Shown: piece after piece, positions 42,665 through 55,354 of the stretch
How positions within the stretch are numbered: the stretch's first letter is position 1
How the letters are laid out: every line of letters starts with the position of its first letter
Assembly (NCBI RefSeq): GCF_001894985.1
Contig: NZ_BCXG01000004.1
Location: 248,001-312,000 of the forward strand
DNA length: 64,000 nt
Source: Rhodococcus tukisamuensis NBRC 100609
GTDB lineage: Bacteria > Actinomycetota > Actinomycetes > Mycobacteriales > Mycobacteriaceae
Direction of reading: 5' to 3'
The notes under the pieces: generated by a model
Databases searched by the model: none
Seen by the model: only the letters and a program-made list of their open reading frames with translations
What the model was told of the DNA's origin: nothing
Position numbers and translations under genes: made by a program

Positions 42665-42973
42665 TCAACTGCCGAAGAGCCCGCCGAACGGCTGCGGCAA
42701 ACCCTGGTTCCAGTTCCAGTTCCAGTTCTGATTCTCGTTGTTGTTCCAGTCCCGGTTCCAACTGTTGTTCCAGTCCCGGTTCCAACTGTTGTTCCAGTCC
42801 CGGTTGCCGTGCCCGTGCCCGTGCCCGTGCCCGTTCACCTGGACCACCGGCACCGGCGCGACCGGGTTCGCCGCGGCGGGACCTGCCGCAACCGTCATGG
42901 GGACCAGGACCATCGCAGCCGCGACCGCCAGGCCGGCGAGACGCGATCCACGCGTTCCGATCTTCTCGTTCAT
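42665..42973 (-). CDS. Small secreted His-Gly and Trp-Asn repeat protein
   Basis: A 102-residue exported protein. The signal peptide is clear: KIGTRGSRLAGLAVAAAMVL with cleavage after ALA-like AAGPAAANP. The mature part has an HGHGHGHG run, then NRDWNNSW repeated twice and once in part, then NENQNWNWNWNQG, ending in LPQPFGGLFGS. The repeat protein is thus rich in Trp, Asn, His and Gly. GGAGGG precedes the ATG at 42973 by 7 bases, which is why that start is preferred to the GTG 6 bases upstream. I do not recognise the family. His-Gly repeats can bind metal ions, but nothing proves this here. It is convergent with the last PspC gene. Confidence 0.7.
   Translation of the reverse strand: MNEKIGTRGSRLAGLAVAAAMVLVPMTVAAGPAAANPVAPVPVVQVNGHGHGHGHGNRDWNNSWNRDWNNSWNRDWNNNENQNWNWNWNQGLPQPFGGLFGS
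42740..42805. repeat. 24-bp tandem repeat inside the Trp-Asn-rich protein gene
   Basis: Two exact copies of a 24-bp unit (42740-42763 and 42764-42787) and 18 bases of a third. Each encodes one copy of NRDWNNSW, so copy number may vary between strains. Confidence 0.9.
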
Positions 42974-43211
42974 CGCCACACCCTCCTCGTGCGCTGCCGG
43001 GGAAGTGGCCGCGGGTGAGGAGTTTCGTCGTCTACCCCGTGTGCGAGGTGCGGGGGCGAGCGCTCCGAGCCAGGGGTCACTTCACCGGCTTCGGGAATGT
43101 CTTTCGTCGCATGAACGGTCTGCGACGTTGTAATACCAGTCAACACCAATTTCGGCGTCGCCGACCTGGCAGTTGACTGTGAATCCGGGATTCGGCCCCG
43201 GAAAGCCGGAA

Positions 43212-43242
43212 ACCCGGCGGGCGCCTACGCGTCCCGCCGGGT
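43212..43242 (-). terminator. Terminator of guaA
   Basis: ACCCGGCGGG (43212-43221) and CCCGCCGGGT (43233-43242) form a perfect 10-bp stem with an 11-base loop, 9 bases beyond the guaA stop. The rest of 42974-43250 holds no gene that I can support. Confidence 0.7.
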
Positions 43243-43250
43243 CCCGAGGA

Positions 43251-44837
43251 TCACTCCCACTCGATGGTTCCCGGCGGCTTGCTCGTCACGTCGAGCACGA
43301 CGCGGTTGACGTCCGGCACCTCGTTGGTGATCCGGGTGGAGATGCGCTCGAGCACGTCGTAGGGCAGACGCGTCCAGTCCGCCGTCATGGCGTCCTCGCT
43401 GGAGACGGGACGCAGCACGATCGGGTGGCCGTAGGTGCGGCCGTCGCCCTGCACACCGACGCTGCGCACGTCGGCGAGCAGCACCACGGGGCACTGCCAG
43501 ATCTGGCCGTCCAGGCCCGCCGCCGTGAGTTCCTCGCGGGCGATGGCGTCGGCCTGACGCAGCAGCGTGAGCCGCTCCTGGTTCACGCTGCCGACGATGC
43601 GGATCGCGAGACCCGGACCGGGGAACGGCTGACGCGACACGATCTCCTCGGGCAGCCCCAGCGCCCGGCCGACCGCGCGGACCTCGTCCTTGAACAGCAG
43701 GCGCAGCGGCTCGACCAGCTTGAACTGCAGGTCCTCCGGCAGGCCACCGACGTTGTGGTGGCTCTTGATGTTCGCGGTGCCGGTGCCGCCGCCGGACTCG
43801 ACGACGTCCGGGTACAGGGTGCCCTGGACCAGGAAGTCGACGGTGTCGCCGTGCGCGGCGCTCTCGCCGAGCACCTCGGACACCGCGCCCTCGAAGCTGC
43901 GGATGAACTCGCGGCCGATGATCTTGCGCTTGGTCTCGGGGTCGGACACGCCGTCCAGCTCGCCGAGGAAGGTGTCGACCGCGTCGACGGTGATCAGCTT
44001 GGCGCCGGTGGCCGCGACGAAGTCCTGCTGGACCTGCTCGCGCTCACCCGCGCGCAGCAGCCCGTGGTCGACGAAAACGCAGGTGAGCTTGTCGCCGATC
44101 GCGCGCTGCACGAGGGCCGCGGCCACCGCGGAGTCGACGCCGCCGGACAGCCCGCAGATCGCCTGGCCGTCGCCGACCTGCTCGCGAACCCGCTCGATCA
44201 GGTCCTCGGCGATGTTGGCCGCGGTCCAGGTCGGTGCGATGCCCGCGATCTCGCGGAGGAAGCGGCTGAGCACGTGCTGCCCGTGCGGGGAGTGCAGCAC
44301 CTCGGGGTGGTACTGGACGCCGGCCAGGCGCTTGGCCCGGTTCTCGAAGGCGGCGACGGGGGCGCCCGCGCTGGTCGCGGTCACCTCGAAGCCCTCCGGG
44401 GCGTCGGTCACGGCGTCGCCGTGGCTCATCCACACCGGCTGCAGCTCGGGCAGGCCCTCGTGGAGGAGGCCGCCGTCCACGCTCAGCTGGGTGCGGCCGT
44501 ACTCACGGGTGCCGGTGTGGGTGACGGTGCCGCCGAGCGCACCGGCCATCGCCTGGAATCCGTAGCAGATGCCGAACACCGGGATGTCATGGTCGAACAG
44601 CCGGGCGTCGAGCTGCGGTGCGCCGTCGTCGTACACGCTGGACGGGCCGCCGGACAGGATCACCGCCGCGGGACGACGGGCCACGATCTCCTCGACGGTC
44701 GCCGTATGCGGGACCACCTCCGAGTAGACGTTGGCCTCCCGTACCCGGCGAGCGATCAGCTGCGCGTACTGCGCCCCGAAGTCGACGACGAGAACGGGAT
44801 GCTGCTGGGAGGAGCCGGAGTGCTGGGTGTCTGCCAC
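43251..44837 (-). CDS. guaA: GMP synthase (glutamine-hydrolysing)
   Basis: A 528-residue enzyme that converts XMP, glutamine and ATP to GMP. The N-terminal class I amidotransferase domain has [20 protein letters not shown], the nucleophile Cys in [17 protein letters not shown], and a His-Glu pair in [13 protein letters not shown]. The ATP pyrophosphatase domain has the P-loop [20 protein letters not shown], and the dimerisation domain ends with [20 protein letters not shown] and WE. The GTG at 44837 gives the usual GuaA length. It closes the guanine nucleotide block with guaB and guaB3. A terminator follows. Confidence 0.97.
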   Translation of the reverse strand: MADTQHSGSSQQHPVLVVDFGAQYAQLIARRVREANVYSEVVPHTATVEEIVARRPAAVILSGGPSSVYDDGAPQLDARLFDHDIPVFGICYGFQAMAGALGGTVTHTGTREYGRTQLSVDGGLLHEGLPELQPVWMSHGDAVTDAPEGFEVTATSAGAPVAAFENRAKRLAGVQYHPEVLHSPHGQHVLSRFLREIAGIAPTWTAANIAEDLIERVREQVGDGQAICGLSGGVDSAVAAALVQRAIGDKLTCVFVDHGLLRAGEREQVQQDFVAATGAKLITVDAVDTFLGELDGVSDPETKRKIIGREFIRSFEGAVSEVLGESAAHGDTVDFLVQGTLYPDVVESGGGTGTANIKSHHNVGGLPEDLQFKLVEPLRLLFKDEVRAVGRALGLPEEIVSRQPFPGPGLAIRIVGSVNQERLTLLRQADAIAREELTAAGLDGQIWQCPVVLLADVRSVGVQGDGRTYGHPIVLRPVSSEDAMTADWTRLPYDVLERISTRITNEVPDVNRVVLDVTSKPPGTIEWE

Positions 44838-44918
44838 GCCGATCAGTCTAGTCAGCGCCCGGACTCCCCCGCCCACACCCCCGCGGAGCAGGCCCTCCGC
44901 CTCCCCGCGGCGGCCCAC

Positions 44919-46655
44919 TCAGGCTACGTCGGACGCCTTCGCGGCCTTGCCCGTGCGCACCTCGACGATCGGCAGCACCAGGGCCGCCGGTGAGGACGCG
45001 GGCACCACGGGGCTGTTCGGCGCCACCGGGCTGATCCGTCGGTAGGCCTCGCCCTGGGCGGGCCGGCTGTCCTGCTCGCCCTTGTTCGGCCACAGCGACG
45101 CGGCCCGCTCGGCCTGCGCGCTGATGGTCAGCGACGGGTTCACCCCGAGGTTGGCCGACACCGAGGCCCCGTCCACCACGCTCAGCGTCGGGTAGCCGTA
45201 CACCCGGTGGTACGGGTCGATGACGCCGCGACTCGGGTCGGCGCCGATCGCGCAGCCGCCGAGGAAGTGCGCGGTGAGCGGGATGTTGAAGATCTCGCCC
45301 CAGGTGCCGCCCGCGACGCCGTCGATCTTGTCCGCGATCCGTCGGGTGGCGTCGTTGCCGGCCGGGATCCACGTCGGGTTCGGCTCGCCGTGGCCCTGCC
45401 TGCTGGTGACCCTGCGCCCGAACACGCCGCGCTTGGTGTACGTGGTGATCGAGTTGTCCAGGTTCTGCATGACCAGGGCGATGATGGTGCGCTCGCTCCA
45501 GTTCCTCACCGTGAGCATGCGCAGCATCTGCATCGGGTTCTTCGCGACGACGCCGAGGAACTTCACCCAGCGCGGGGTGGTGCCGCCGCCGTCGGTCATC
45601 AGGGTCTGCAGCAGCCCCATCGCGTTGGAACCCTTGCCGTAGCGGACCGGCTCGATGTGGGTGTCCGCGGTCGGGTGGAACGAGGAGGTGATCGCCACGC
45701 CCCGGGTCAGGTCCATGGCCGGGTCGACGTCGCGCCTGCCCGCGCCGACGATGGACTCGGAGTTGGTGCGGGTGAGCTCACCGAGGTGGTCGGACAGCCT
45801 CGGCAACGCACCGGTGTCCTTCATCTTGTGCAGCAGGTGCTGGGTGCCCCAGGTGCCGGCGGCGACCACGACGTGCTGCGCGGTGTAGGTCTTGTTGTTC
45901 TTGCGCACCTTGGCGCCGGTGCGGCGGGTGGCCACGTCCCAGGTGCCGTCCGAGGCCTCGAACAGCCCGGTCACGGTGGTCATCGGGACGATCTGCGCGC
46001 CCGCCTTCTCCGCCAGGCCGAGGTAGTTCTTGAGCAGGGTGTTCTTGGCGCCGTGCCGGCAGCCGGTCATGCACTCGCCGCACTCGATGCAGCCGGTCCG
46101 CGCCGGGCCGACGCCGCCGAAGTACGGGTCCTCGACGGTCTTGCCCGGTTCGCCGAAGAACACACCGACCGGGGTCTGGATGAACGTGTCGCCGACGCCC
46201 ATGTCCTCGGCCACCGACTTGATCACCTCGTCCGCGGGCGTCATGTGCGGGTTGCGGACCACGCCGAGCATCTTCTGCGCCTGCTCGTAGTACGGGCTGA
46301 GCTCGTCGTGCCAGTCGGTGATGTCGCGCCACTGCGGGTCCTGGAAGAACGACGCGGGCGGCTTGTAGAGCGTGTTCGCGTAGTTCAGCGAGCCGCCGCC
46401 GACCCCCGCCCCGGCGAGGATCAGGACGTCGCGCAGCAGGTGCACGCGCTGGATGCCGTAGCAGCCCAGTGCCGGCGCCCACAGGAACCGCTTGAGGTCC
46501 CAACTGGTCTTCGCGAAGTCGGCGTCGGCGTACCGCCGACCCGCCTCGAGGATGCCGACCCGGTACCCCTTCTCCACCAGCCGGAGCGCGGTGACGCTGC
46601 CACCGAATCCGGAACCGATGACCAGGACATCGAAGTCCGTCGCGCGCTTGCCCAT
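44919..46655 (-). CDS. choD: GMC-family oxidoreductase, ChoD-like (cholesterol-oxidase-type)
   Basis: A 578-residue FAD-dependent oxidoreductase. The FAD-binding loop is VLVIGSGFGGSVTALRLVEK, and LAGAGVGGGSLNYANTLYKP is the GMC family signature. Cysteines cluster in GCIECGECMTGCRHGAKNT, as in mycobacterial ChoD. The C-terminal AHFLGGCAIGADPSRGVID and PSLTISAQAERAA match the family. The orthologous position in M. tuberculosis (Rv3409c) is choD, also beside guaB3. Steroid oxidation is the assigned role, although this class may have other substrates. The start is the ATG at 46655. A terminator separates it from guaB3. Confidence 0.88.
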   Translation of the reverse strand: MGKRATDFDVLVIGSGFGGSVTALRLVEKGYRVGILEAGRRYADADFAKTSWDLKRFLWAPALGCYGIQRVHLLRDVLILAGAGVGGGSLNYANTLYKPPASFFQDPQWRDITDWHDELSPYYEQAQKMLGVVRNPHMTPADEVIKSVAEDMGVGDTFIQTPVGVFFGEPGKTVEDPYFGGVGPARTGCIECGECMTGCRHGAKNTLLKNYLGLAEKAGAQIVPMTTVTGLFEASDGTWDVATRRTGAKVRKNNKTYTAQHVVVAAGTWGTQHLLHKMKDTGALPRLSDHLGELTRTNSESIVGAGRRDVDPAMDLTRGVAITSSFHPTADTHIEPVRYGKGSNAMGLLQTLMTDGGGTTPRWVKFLGVVAKNPMQMLRMLTVRNWSERTIIALVMQNLDNSITTYTKRGVFGRRVTSRQGHGEPNPTWIPAGNDATRRIADKIDGVAGGTWGEIFNIPLTAHFLGGCAIGADPSRGVIDPYHRVYGYPTLSVVDGASVSANLGVNPSLTISAQAERAASLWPNKGEQDSRPAQGEAYRRISPVAPNSPVVPASSPAALVLPIVEVRTGKAAKASDVA

Positions 46656-46702
46656 GGAGACCTCCACCGTGAACGAAGAGTTGTTACTCGCCAGTATGCA
46701 CC

Positions 46703-46732
46703 GACCCCCTGTGACCGGAGCCACAGGGGGTC
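46703..46732 (-). terminator. Terminator downstream of guaB3
   Basis: GACCCCCTGTG (46703-46713) and CACAGGGGGTC (46722-46732) form a perfect 11-bp stem with an 8-base loop, between guaB3 and choD. It should end guaB-guaB3 transcription ahead of choD. Confidence 0.75.
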
Positions 46733-46788
46733 GACTGACTGTAACGCCAGGTATCGGTAACGGCGTGGAAAGCGTTCGGCGGAGCGGG

Positions 46789-47925
46789 TCAGGCCCGGAC
46801 GGTCAGCCCGACCTTCTGGAACTCCTTGAGGTCGGAGTACCCGGACTTGGCCATCGAGCGACGCAGTCCGCCGACCAGGTTCAGCGACCCGTACGGGTCG
46901 TCGGACGGGCCGGTGAGCACCTGGTCCAGGCTGGGCCGGTCGCCGAACGAGACCGGCAGCATGGCGCCGCGCGGCATCGAGGGGTGCGCGGCCGCGGACG
47001 GCCAGTACCAGCCGCCGCCCGGCGCCTCGGCGGCCACGGCCAGCGGGGCACCGAGCACCGCGGCGTCCGCGCCGCAGGCGATGGCCTTGGCCAGGTCCCC
47101 GGAGGTGCTGATGTCGCCGTCGGCGATCACGTGGACGTAGCGTCCGCCGGTCTCGTCGAGGTAGTCGCGGCGGGCGGCCGCGGCGTCGGCGATCGCCGTC
47201 GCCATCGGGACGCCGATGCCGAGCACCTCGCCGGTGGTGGTGGCGCCCGCGGTCGAGCCGTACCCGACGATGACGCCGGCCGCACCGGTCCGCATCAGGT
47301 GCAGGGCGGTGCGGTGGTCGCTGACGCCGCCCGCGACAACCGGGACGTCCAGCTCGGCGATGAACGTCTTCAGGTTCAGCGGTTCGTCGCCGTTCGCGAC
47401 GTGCTCGGCCGAGATGATCGTGCCGTGGATGACGAGCAGGTCGATGCCGGCCTTCACCAGTGCCGGGGTCAGCGCGCGCGCGTTCTGCGGGCTGACCCGG
47501 ACCGCGACGGTCACGCCCGCGGCCCGCACCTGCGCGACCGCGGCCGCGAGCAGCTCCGGCTGGATCGGGGCGGCGTGCAGCTCCTGCAGCTTGGCGATCG
47601 GCGCGTCGGCATCGACGTCGGACTCGGCGATCTGCACCAGCTCGGCGATCTTGGCCTCGACGTCGGCATGCCGACCCCACAGCCCCTCACCGTTGATCAC
47701 GCCGAGGCCGCCGCGCTTGCCCAGCTCGATCGCGAACGCCGGCGAGACCAGCGCGTCGGTCGGGTGGGCGAGCACCGGGATGTCGAAGCGGTACGCGTCG
47801 AGCTGCCAGGCCGTCGACACCTCCTTGGACGAACGTGTCCGCCGGGAGGGGACGATGTCGATGTCGTCCAGCTCATAGGTGCGACGGGCCGTGCGGCCCA
47901 TGCCGATCTCAACGAGGTCGCGCAC
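46789..47925 (-). CDS. guaB3: GuaB3-family IMP dehydrogenase-related protein
   Basis: A 378-residue TIM-barrel of the IMP dehydrogenase/GMP reductase superfamily that lacks CBS domains. It begins with DLVEIGMGRTARRTYELDDI and PSRRTRSSKEVSTAWQLDAY. The phosphate- and substrate-loop regions are GAAGVIVGYGSTAGATTTGE and GDISTSGDLAKAIACGADAA. The standard IMPDH catalytic loop GSICTTR is replaced by GSTAGATTTGE. The position directly downstream of guaB is the conserved actinobacterial one (Rv3410c). The family has been reported to have IMP dehydrogenase activity in some bacteria, but the role in this organism is inferred. It starts with a GTG. Confidence 0.92.
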   Translation of the reverse strand: MRDLVEIGMGRTARRTYELDDIDIVPSRRTRSSKEVSTAWQLDAYRFDIPVLAHPTDALVSPAFAIELGKRGGLGVINGEGLWGRHADVEAKIAELVQIAESDVDADAPIAKLQELHAAPIQPELLAAAVAQVRAAGVTVAVRVSPQNARALTPALVKAGIDLLVIHGTIISAEHVANGDEPLNLKTFIAELDVPVVAGGVSDHRTALHLMRTGAAGVIVGYGSTAGATTTGEVLGIGVPMATAIADAAAARRDYLDETGGRYVHVIADGDISTSGDLAKAIACGADAAVLGAPLAVAAEAPGGGWYWPSAAAHPSMPRGAMLPVSFGDRPSLDQVLTGPSDDPYGSLNLVGGLRRSMAKSGYSDLKEFQKVGLTVRA

Positions 47926-47990
47926 GCGCGCCCCTTTCTTCGATGTGGCTGATGGTTGCCTGGATCAGGCGGGAACTTACGCGTCCGCGG

Positions 47991-50146
<2,156 letters not shown>

Positions 50147-50154
50147 ACCGAACA

Positions 50155-50198
50155 CAGACGAACGGCCCGACAAGTCATCTTGTCGGGCCGTTCGTCTG
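50155..50198. terminator. Strong bidirectional terminator
   Basis: A perfect 20-bp stem (50155-50174 with 50179-50198) around the loop TCAT, 9 bases after the DUF5319 stop and 49 before the stop of the convergent rsdA. It probably serves both strands. Confidence 0.9.
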
Positions 50199-50246
50199 CG
50201 TTGAGCGCTGTCCGCGCCGGTGTTGCCACGACCGCCGCCGGTGCGG

Positions 50247-51296
50247 CTAGCTGGTCGCGGGTGAAGTCAGATCCCTCGGCGTCTCGACCGTCGTCGAGGC
50301 GGGCGGCGGCGGGGTCGTCGTCGCGCTGGGCACCCCGGTCTGCGGTTCGCCCGGTCCCGGCTTGGGCGTCGGCGAGGGCGAAGGGGACGGCTGGGGGGAC
50401 GGAGACGGGGACGGGGACGGCGCCGGCGTGGTCGGCTCCGACGTCACCGGCGGCACGCTCGGGACCACCGGCAGTTCGGTGGGCCCCGGCGGCACCGTGG
50501 TCGCCGGCACGCCGGGCACCGTGGTGACGGGCGGAGCCGGCGCCGTGGTGGTGACACCGGCCGCGGCACTCTCACCGGGAGTGGTGGTCACCGGGCTGGT
50601 CGGGGCGCCGCTCTTTGCGGCATCGGCCATCAGCTTGTCCATCCGGGCGGTCAGCGCGTCCCGCTTGTCGGACTCGTTGACATCCGTGACCCGCTTGCCC
50701 GCCGACTGCAGCAGTTGGACCGCCGCTGTCGAGTCGCCGGCCTTGATCAGCCGCTCGGCTTCCTCGAGATTCATGGTGGTGTCGATGCTGGCGACGGTCG
50801 AGTTCGCGCGCTCGGTGAACACGACCTCCTTGACCTTCCACAGCGGATCACCGGGCACGGCGTTGTACGAGAAGACGGTGAGACCGGCCATCACGACGGC
50901 CACGGCGGCGGCCGCACCCGCGATCGGACGCAGCAACCGGAGGCCACGACGACCGTGGCGACCCGCACCGGAGAGTTGGTGGTCGACTGCCGCGACCACC
51001 CGGTCGAGGGTCGGCTCGGCCGGCATCGCCGGCGCGAGGATCTCGGCCCGCCAGTCGGCCAGCAACGCCGCGAGCTCGCTCTCCTCGGGGCTGCCGGTGG
51101 CCACTGAGCGGCCGCCCGAGAGCGCGTCGAGCAGGGCGTCGTCGCGTTGGACTTCCGCCAGGTCGAACGGCGTCGATGCGTCGACGTCGGCCGGATCATC
51201 GGCGGTCGGCGTCGCGCCTCGGGCGAGATCGGCATCGGACGTGGAGTATTGATCCGCCCGCCGGTCGTCTTCGCCGTGCTTGCTCCCCCTAGCCAT
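50247..51296 (-). CDS. rsdA: Anti-sigma-D factor RsdA
   Basis: A 349-residue membrane anti-sigma factor. The N-terminal sigma-D-binding segment is acidic (DASTPFDLAEVQRDDALLDA and EESELAALLADWRAEILAPA). One membrane helix follows at about residues 120-143 (RPIAGAAAAVAVVMAGLTVF). The extracytoplasmic part has LWKVKEVVFTERANSTVASI and a helical hairpin, then a long Pro/Thr/Ser/Val-rich tail with PSPSPSPS runs. The ATG at 51296 overlaps the sigD stop by 8 bases. Regulated proteolysis of RsdA releases SigD in mycobacteria. The long Pro-rich tail probably reaches into the cell wall. Confidence 0.9.
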   Translation of the reverse strand: MARGSKHGEDDRRADQYSTSDADLARGATPTADDPADVDASTPFDLAEVQRDDALLDALSGGRSVATGSPEESELAALLADWRAEILAPAMPAEPTLDRVVAAVDHQLSGAGRHGRRGLRLLRPIAGAAAAVAVVMAGLTVFSYNAVPGDPLWKVKEVVFTERANSTVASIDTTMNLEEAERLIKAGDSTAAVQLLQSAGKRVTDVNESDKRDALTARMDKLMADAAKSGAPTSPVTTTPGESAAAGVTTTAPAPPVTTVPGVPATTVPPGPTELPVVPSVPPVTSEPTTPAPSPSPSPSPQPSPSPSPTPKPGPGEPQTGVPSATTTPPPPASTTVETPRDLTSPATS

Positions 51297-51867
51297 ACAT
51301 CTCACCCGCTTTCGCTACTTCGGTTTTGAGTTTCGTGAGCGCCCGGTGTTGGGCAACTCGGACGGCACCCGCGGTACTCCCCACCGCGGCGGCCGTTTCT
51401 TCGGCGGACAGCCCGACCACCAACCGGAGAATGATGATCTCCCGATGCTTCTCGGAGAGCGTCGCCAACAGCGTCTTCATCTGCCGGCCGGTCTCCGAGT
51501 CGAGCGCGAGCTTCTCCGGTCCTTCCTCGGTCGAGACGACGTCGGGCACCTCTGCCATCGACTCCGCCTTGTTACGTCCGGCGTTGCGATGCGCGTCGGC
51601 GACCTTGTGTGCGGCAATCCCGTACACGAAGGCCATGAAGGGCCTGCCCTGATCTCGGTACCGCGGAAGCGCGGTCATCACAGCCAGGCACACCTCCTGC
51701 GCCACGTCGTCCGCGGAAAGCTGTCCTCTTTCCGCGACTCCGACCCGTGACCGGCAGTAACGCACGACCATGGGTCGGACTGTCTCCAACACTCGAGCCA
51801 GGGCAACCCGGTCGCCCTGCGCTGCCGCAGCGACTGCCGAGTCCAATTCCTCGCTCGTAGTAGTCAT
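51289..51867 (-). CDS. sigD: RNA polymerase sigma factor SigD
   Basis: A 192-residue ECF-type sigma factor. Region 2 contains VAQGDRVALARVLETVRPMV-like AAQGDRVALARVLETVRPMV and AYGIAAHKVADAHRNAGR-like VYGIAAHKVADAHRNAGRNK, and region 4 contains LATLSEKHREIIILRLVVGL and AAAVGSTAGAVRVAQHRALT. The start ATG at 51867 gives MTTTSEELDS. It is partnered with RsdA, and its position between the Rv3415c-type gene and rsdA is the mycobacterial one. It is thought to serve stationary-phase and starvation gene expression in relatives; the role here is inferred from orthology. Confidence 0.93.
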   Translation of the reverse strand: MTTTSEELDSAVAAAAQGDRVALARVLETVRPMVVRYCRSRVGVAERGQLSADDVAQEVCLAVMTALPRYRDQGRPFMAFVYGIAAHKVADAHRNAGRNKAESMAEVPDVVSTEEGPEKLALDSETGRQMKTLLATLSEKHREIIILRLVVGLSAEETAAAVGSTAGAVRVAQHRALTKLKTEVAKAGEMYG

Positions 51868-51954
51868 CGTGAGAGATCGTCCTGGCGTTACAGGGACGCC
51901 CACACGGGGCGTTCCCACCTGGCGGTGGAATAGTCGAAGGATAGCGACAGACCC

Positions 51955-52809
51955 TCACGGGTTTCTGAATCGCCCACCCCAGTCACGGATCTGGCGTCGA
52001 CACGCGTCCCGGACCCCGGCCGCCTCCGGGCTCGGCTGCACGCCGTTGAGCAGCATCGCGGCCGCCCACCGCAGCGGAACCAGCCCGTGTTCGGCACAGC
52101 TTTCGACAATTTCCGCGGCGGGCGCGGCGGCCGCCGCGGGATCCGGCCCGGCGCTGACCGCGGCGGCCAGCAGCAGCTTCGACTTGACCTGGTGGCGCAC
52201 CGAGTCTGTGTCCCGCGCCAGTTCGACGGCCAGCCCCGCGTGCCGGTGGCCGCGGTCGGGGTCACCGGACGCCAGGGACATCTCGGCGGTGACCCAGTTC
52301 AACCGGATCTGCTGGCGCCACAACCGCGGGTCACCGGCGTCGAGGAGTTCGGCGCACCGCGCCAGCAACCGGAAACCGAGGTCCAACCGGCCGCAGCCGA
52401 GGACGTCGGCGGCCAGTCCGGTCAGCGCGTCGGCGCGGGCCGCCCGGCCGCTCACCCCGGCCGGGTCCGCGGCCGATCCGAGCACACCCAGCGCCCGGCC
52501 GTCGAACCCGGACGCGAGTCGGTGCCAACCGAGCTGACGCAGCAGCGACGCCTCGGTGCTCGACGCCAGCGACGACACCACGGGATCCGGCCGGCCGGCG
52601 GCAACCCGGTTCAGTTCGGTGTGCGCCGCGGCGTAACGACCCTGCCCGCCGAGGGCGACCGCCCGCAGCCAGTGCCCCTCGGCGGTCTCCGCCTGCGGCA
52701 GTTCCCGCGTCCCCGGCCGCGGGCCGAAGGCGGCAGCGGCCAGCAGGCCCACCCCCGGGGCGGCATCGGACTGGGTGGCGTCGGACTGGTCGGCGAGGAG
52801 GGGAGGCAC
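51955..52809 (-). CDS. Conserved hypothetical protein, Rv3415c position
   Basis: A 284-residue alpha-helical protein rich in Ala and Arg with TPR-like helices: GQGRYAAAHTELNRVAAGRP, LASSTEASLLRQLGWHRLAS, RLDLGFRLLARCAELLDAGD and QQIRLNWVTAEMSLASGDPD. No membrane segment is present. Its order relative to sigD and whiB3 is that of Rv3415c in M. tuberculosis. No function is known. The GTG at 52809 (VPPLLADQSD) is the best start; a longer in-frame reading to 52971 continues through AT-rich promoter sequence and is unlikely. Confidence 0.75.
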   Translation of the reverse strand: MPPLLADQSDATQSDAAPGVGLLAAAAFGPRPGTRELPQAETAEGHWLRAVALGGQGRYAAAHTELNRVAAGRPDPVVSSLASSTEASLLRQLGWHRLASGFDGRALGVLGSAADPAGVSGRAARADALTGLAADVLGCGRLDLGFRLLARCAELLDAGDPRLWRQQIRLNWVTAEMSLASGDPDRGHRHAGLAVELARDTDSVRHQVKSKLLLAAAVSAGPDPAAAAAPAAEIVESCAEHGLVPLRWAAAMLLNGVQPSPEAAGVRDACRRQIRDWGGRFRNP

Positions 52810-53258
52810 GGCGTAAGAGTAGGTCCCGCGGCCCGGTCCCCCACCACCCGCCGGCAGACAAGGCGTCCCGCGGCGGACGAGTGGGACAATTCGCCGCCGC
52901 GCTCTCACATACCCATTCACGCCGGACCTGTCTATAGTTTTCCTCTCATTTACATTCAGTACATTCAGCATAAGGATTGCTGTTCAATGATCCGGATTCT
53001 CCGACCGCGCGGGCTGCGCCACGCCGTGCACGAATAGGACCTGACCACTATATTCAGTTCCAGGCACAGGCTGTCCGCGGCCAACCGTGGATCGAATCGC
53101 AGCCGCCCGAATCACAATTCGGTGTCGATGTCGATGAACGGAATGTTAATTTCGTGCTGCCGCGCTATGGAAATCGCCACTCACGAAAGTATTGACTCCA
53201 TTTCCGTCACACCTCTAACGTTGCGAAGGGAATTGAATACGCGACCTTAGGAGATGAC
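52810..53258. promoter_or_regulatory. Long AT-richer regulatory region of whiB3
   Basis: About 450 bases of clearly lower GC than the surroundings, with no gene of normal size. It holds the direct repeat ACATTCAGT/ACATTCAGC (52952-52969), a possible 16-codon reading frame (ATG at 52987 to 53037) after AAGGA, an inverted repeat TTTCGTG/CACGAAA (53150-53156 and 53182-53188), and a candidate promoter TTGACT (53192) with TCTAAC 16 bases later. The ribosome site TTAGGAG precedes the whiB3 ATG. The regulatory proteins are not known. Confidence 0.55.
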
Positions 53259-53552
53259 ATGCCGCAGCCGAATCACCTCCCCGGCCCCAACGCCGATATC
53301 TGGGACTGGCAGATGCACGGACTCTGCCGCGGAGTCGACTCCTCGATGTTCTTCCACCCGGACGGGGAACGCGGCCGGGCCCGAGCACAGCGCGAGACGC
53401 GAGCCAAGGAGATGTGCCACCGGTGCCCCGTGCTCGCGCAGTGCCGCAGCCACGCCCTCAGCGTCAGCGAGCCGTACGGGATCTGGGGCGGCATGTCGGA
53501 AGCCGAACGGGAGATGCACGCCCGTCGCGGCCGCCACCGCATCGCGGTGTGA
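53259..53552 (+). CDS. whiB3: WhiB3, iron-sulfur transcription factor
   Basis: A 97-residue Wbl protein. The four cluster-binding cysteines are Cys23, Cys53, Cys56 and Cys62 (GLCRGVD and EMCHRCPVLAQCR), exactly the spacing of M. tuberculosis WhiB3. The turn GIWGG (in PYGIWGGMSEAE) and the basic tail ARRGRHRI, which contacts DNA, are present. WhiB proteins hold a [4Fe-4S] cluster that senses redox and nitric oxide and bind the primary sigma factor. GGAGATGAC precedes the ATG. The terminator at 53571 follows. Synteny between the Rv3415c-type gene and groEL1 matches mycobacteria. Confidence 0.95.
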   Translation: MPQPNHLPGPNADIWDWQMHGLCRGVDSSMFFHPDGERGRARAQRETRAKEMCHRCPVLAQCRSHALSVSEPYGIWGGMSEAEREMHARRGRHRIAV

Positions 53553-53570
53553 CGTGAGGACCGGCCGATG

Positions 53571-53608
53571 CGAAGGCCCCCGGACGAATTTCCGTCCGGG
53601 GGCCTTCG
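53571..53608. terminator. Bidirectional terminator between whiB3 and groEL1
   Basis: CGAAGGCCCCCGGACG (53571-53586) pairs perfectly with CGTCCGGGGGCCTTCG (53593-53608), loop AATTTC. It sits 19 bases after the whiB3 stop and before the convergent groEL stop at 53646. Confidence 0.9.
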
Positions 53609-53645
53609 TGTGTGTCACGACAACGCGTGTGACGTTCGAGCGCGC

Positions 53646-55292
<1,647 letters not shown>

Positions 55293-55354
55293 TCAACGCG
55301 ATCCGCCCCGGGGTCACCGAGAAGAGGGGACACCGGGGCGGACTGCGAGTGGGC

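Noticed and set aside
42740..42805. CRISPR-like array
   Set aside because: The 24-bp repeats have no spacers and are in-frame coding repeats.
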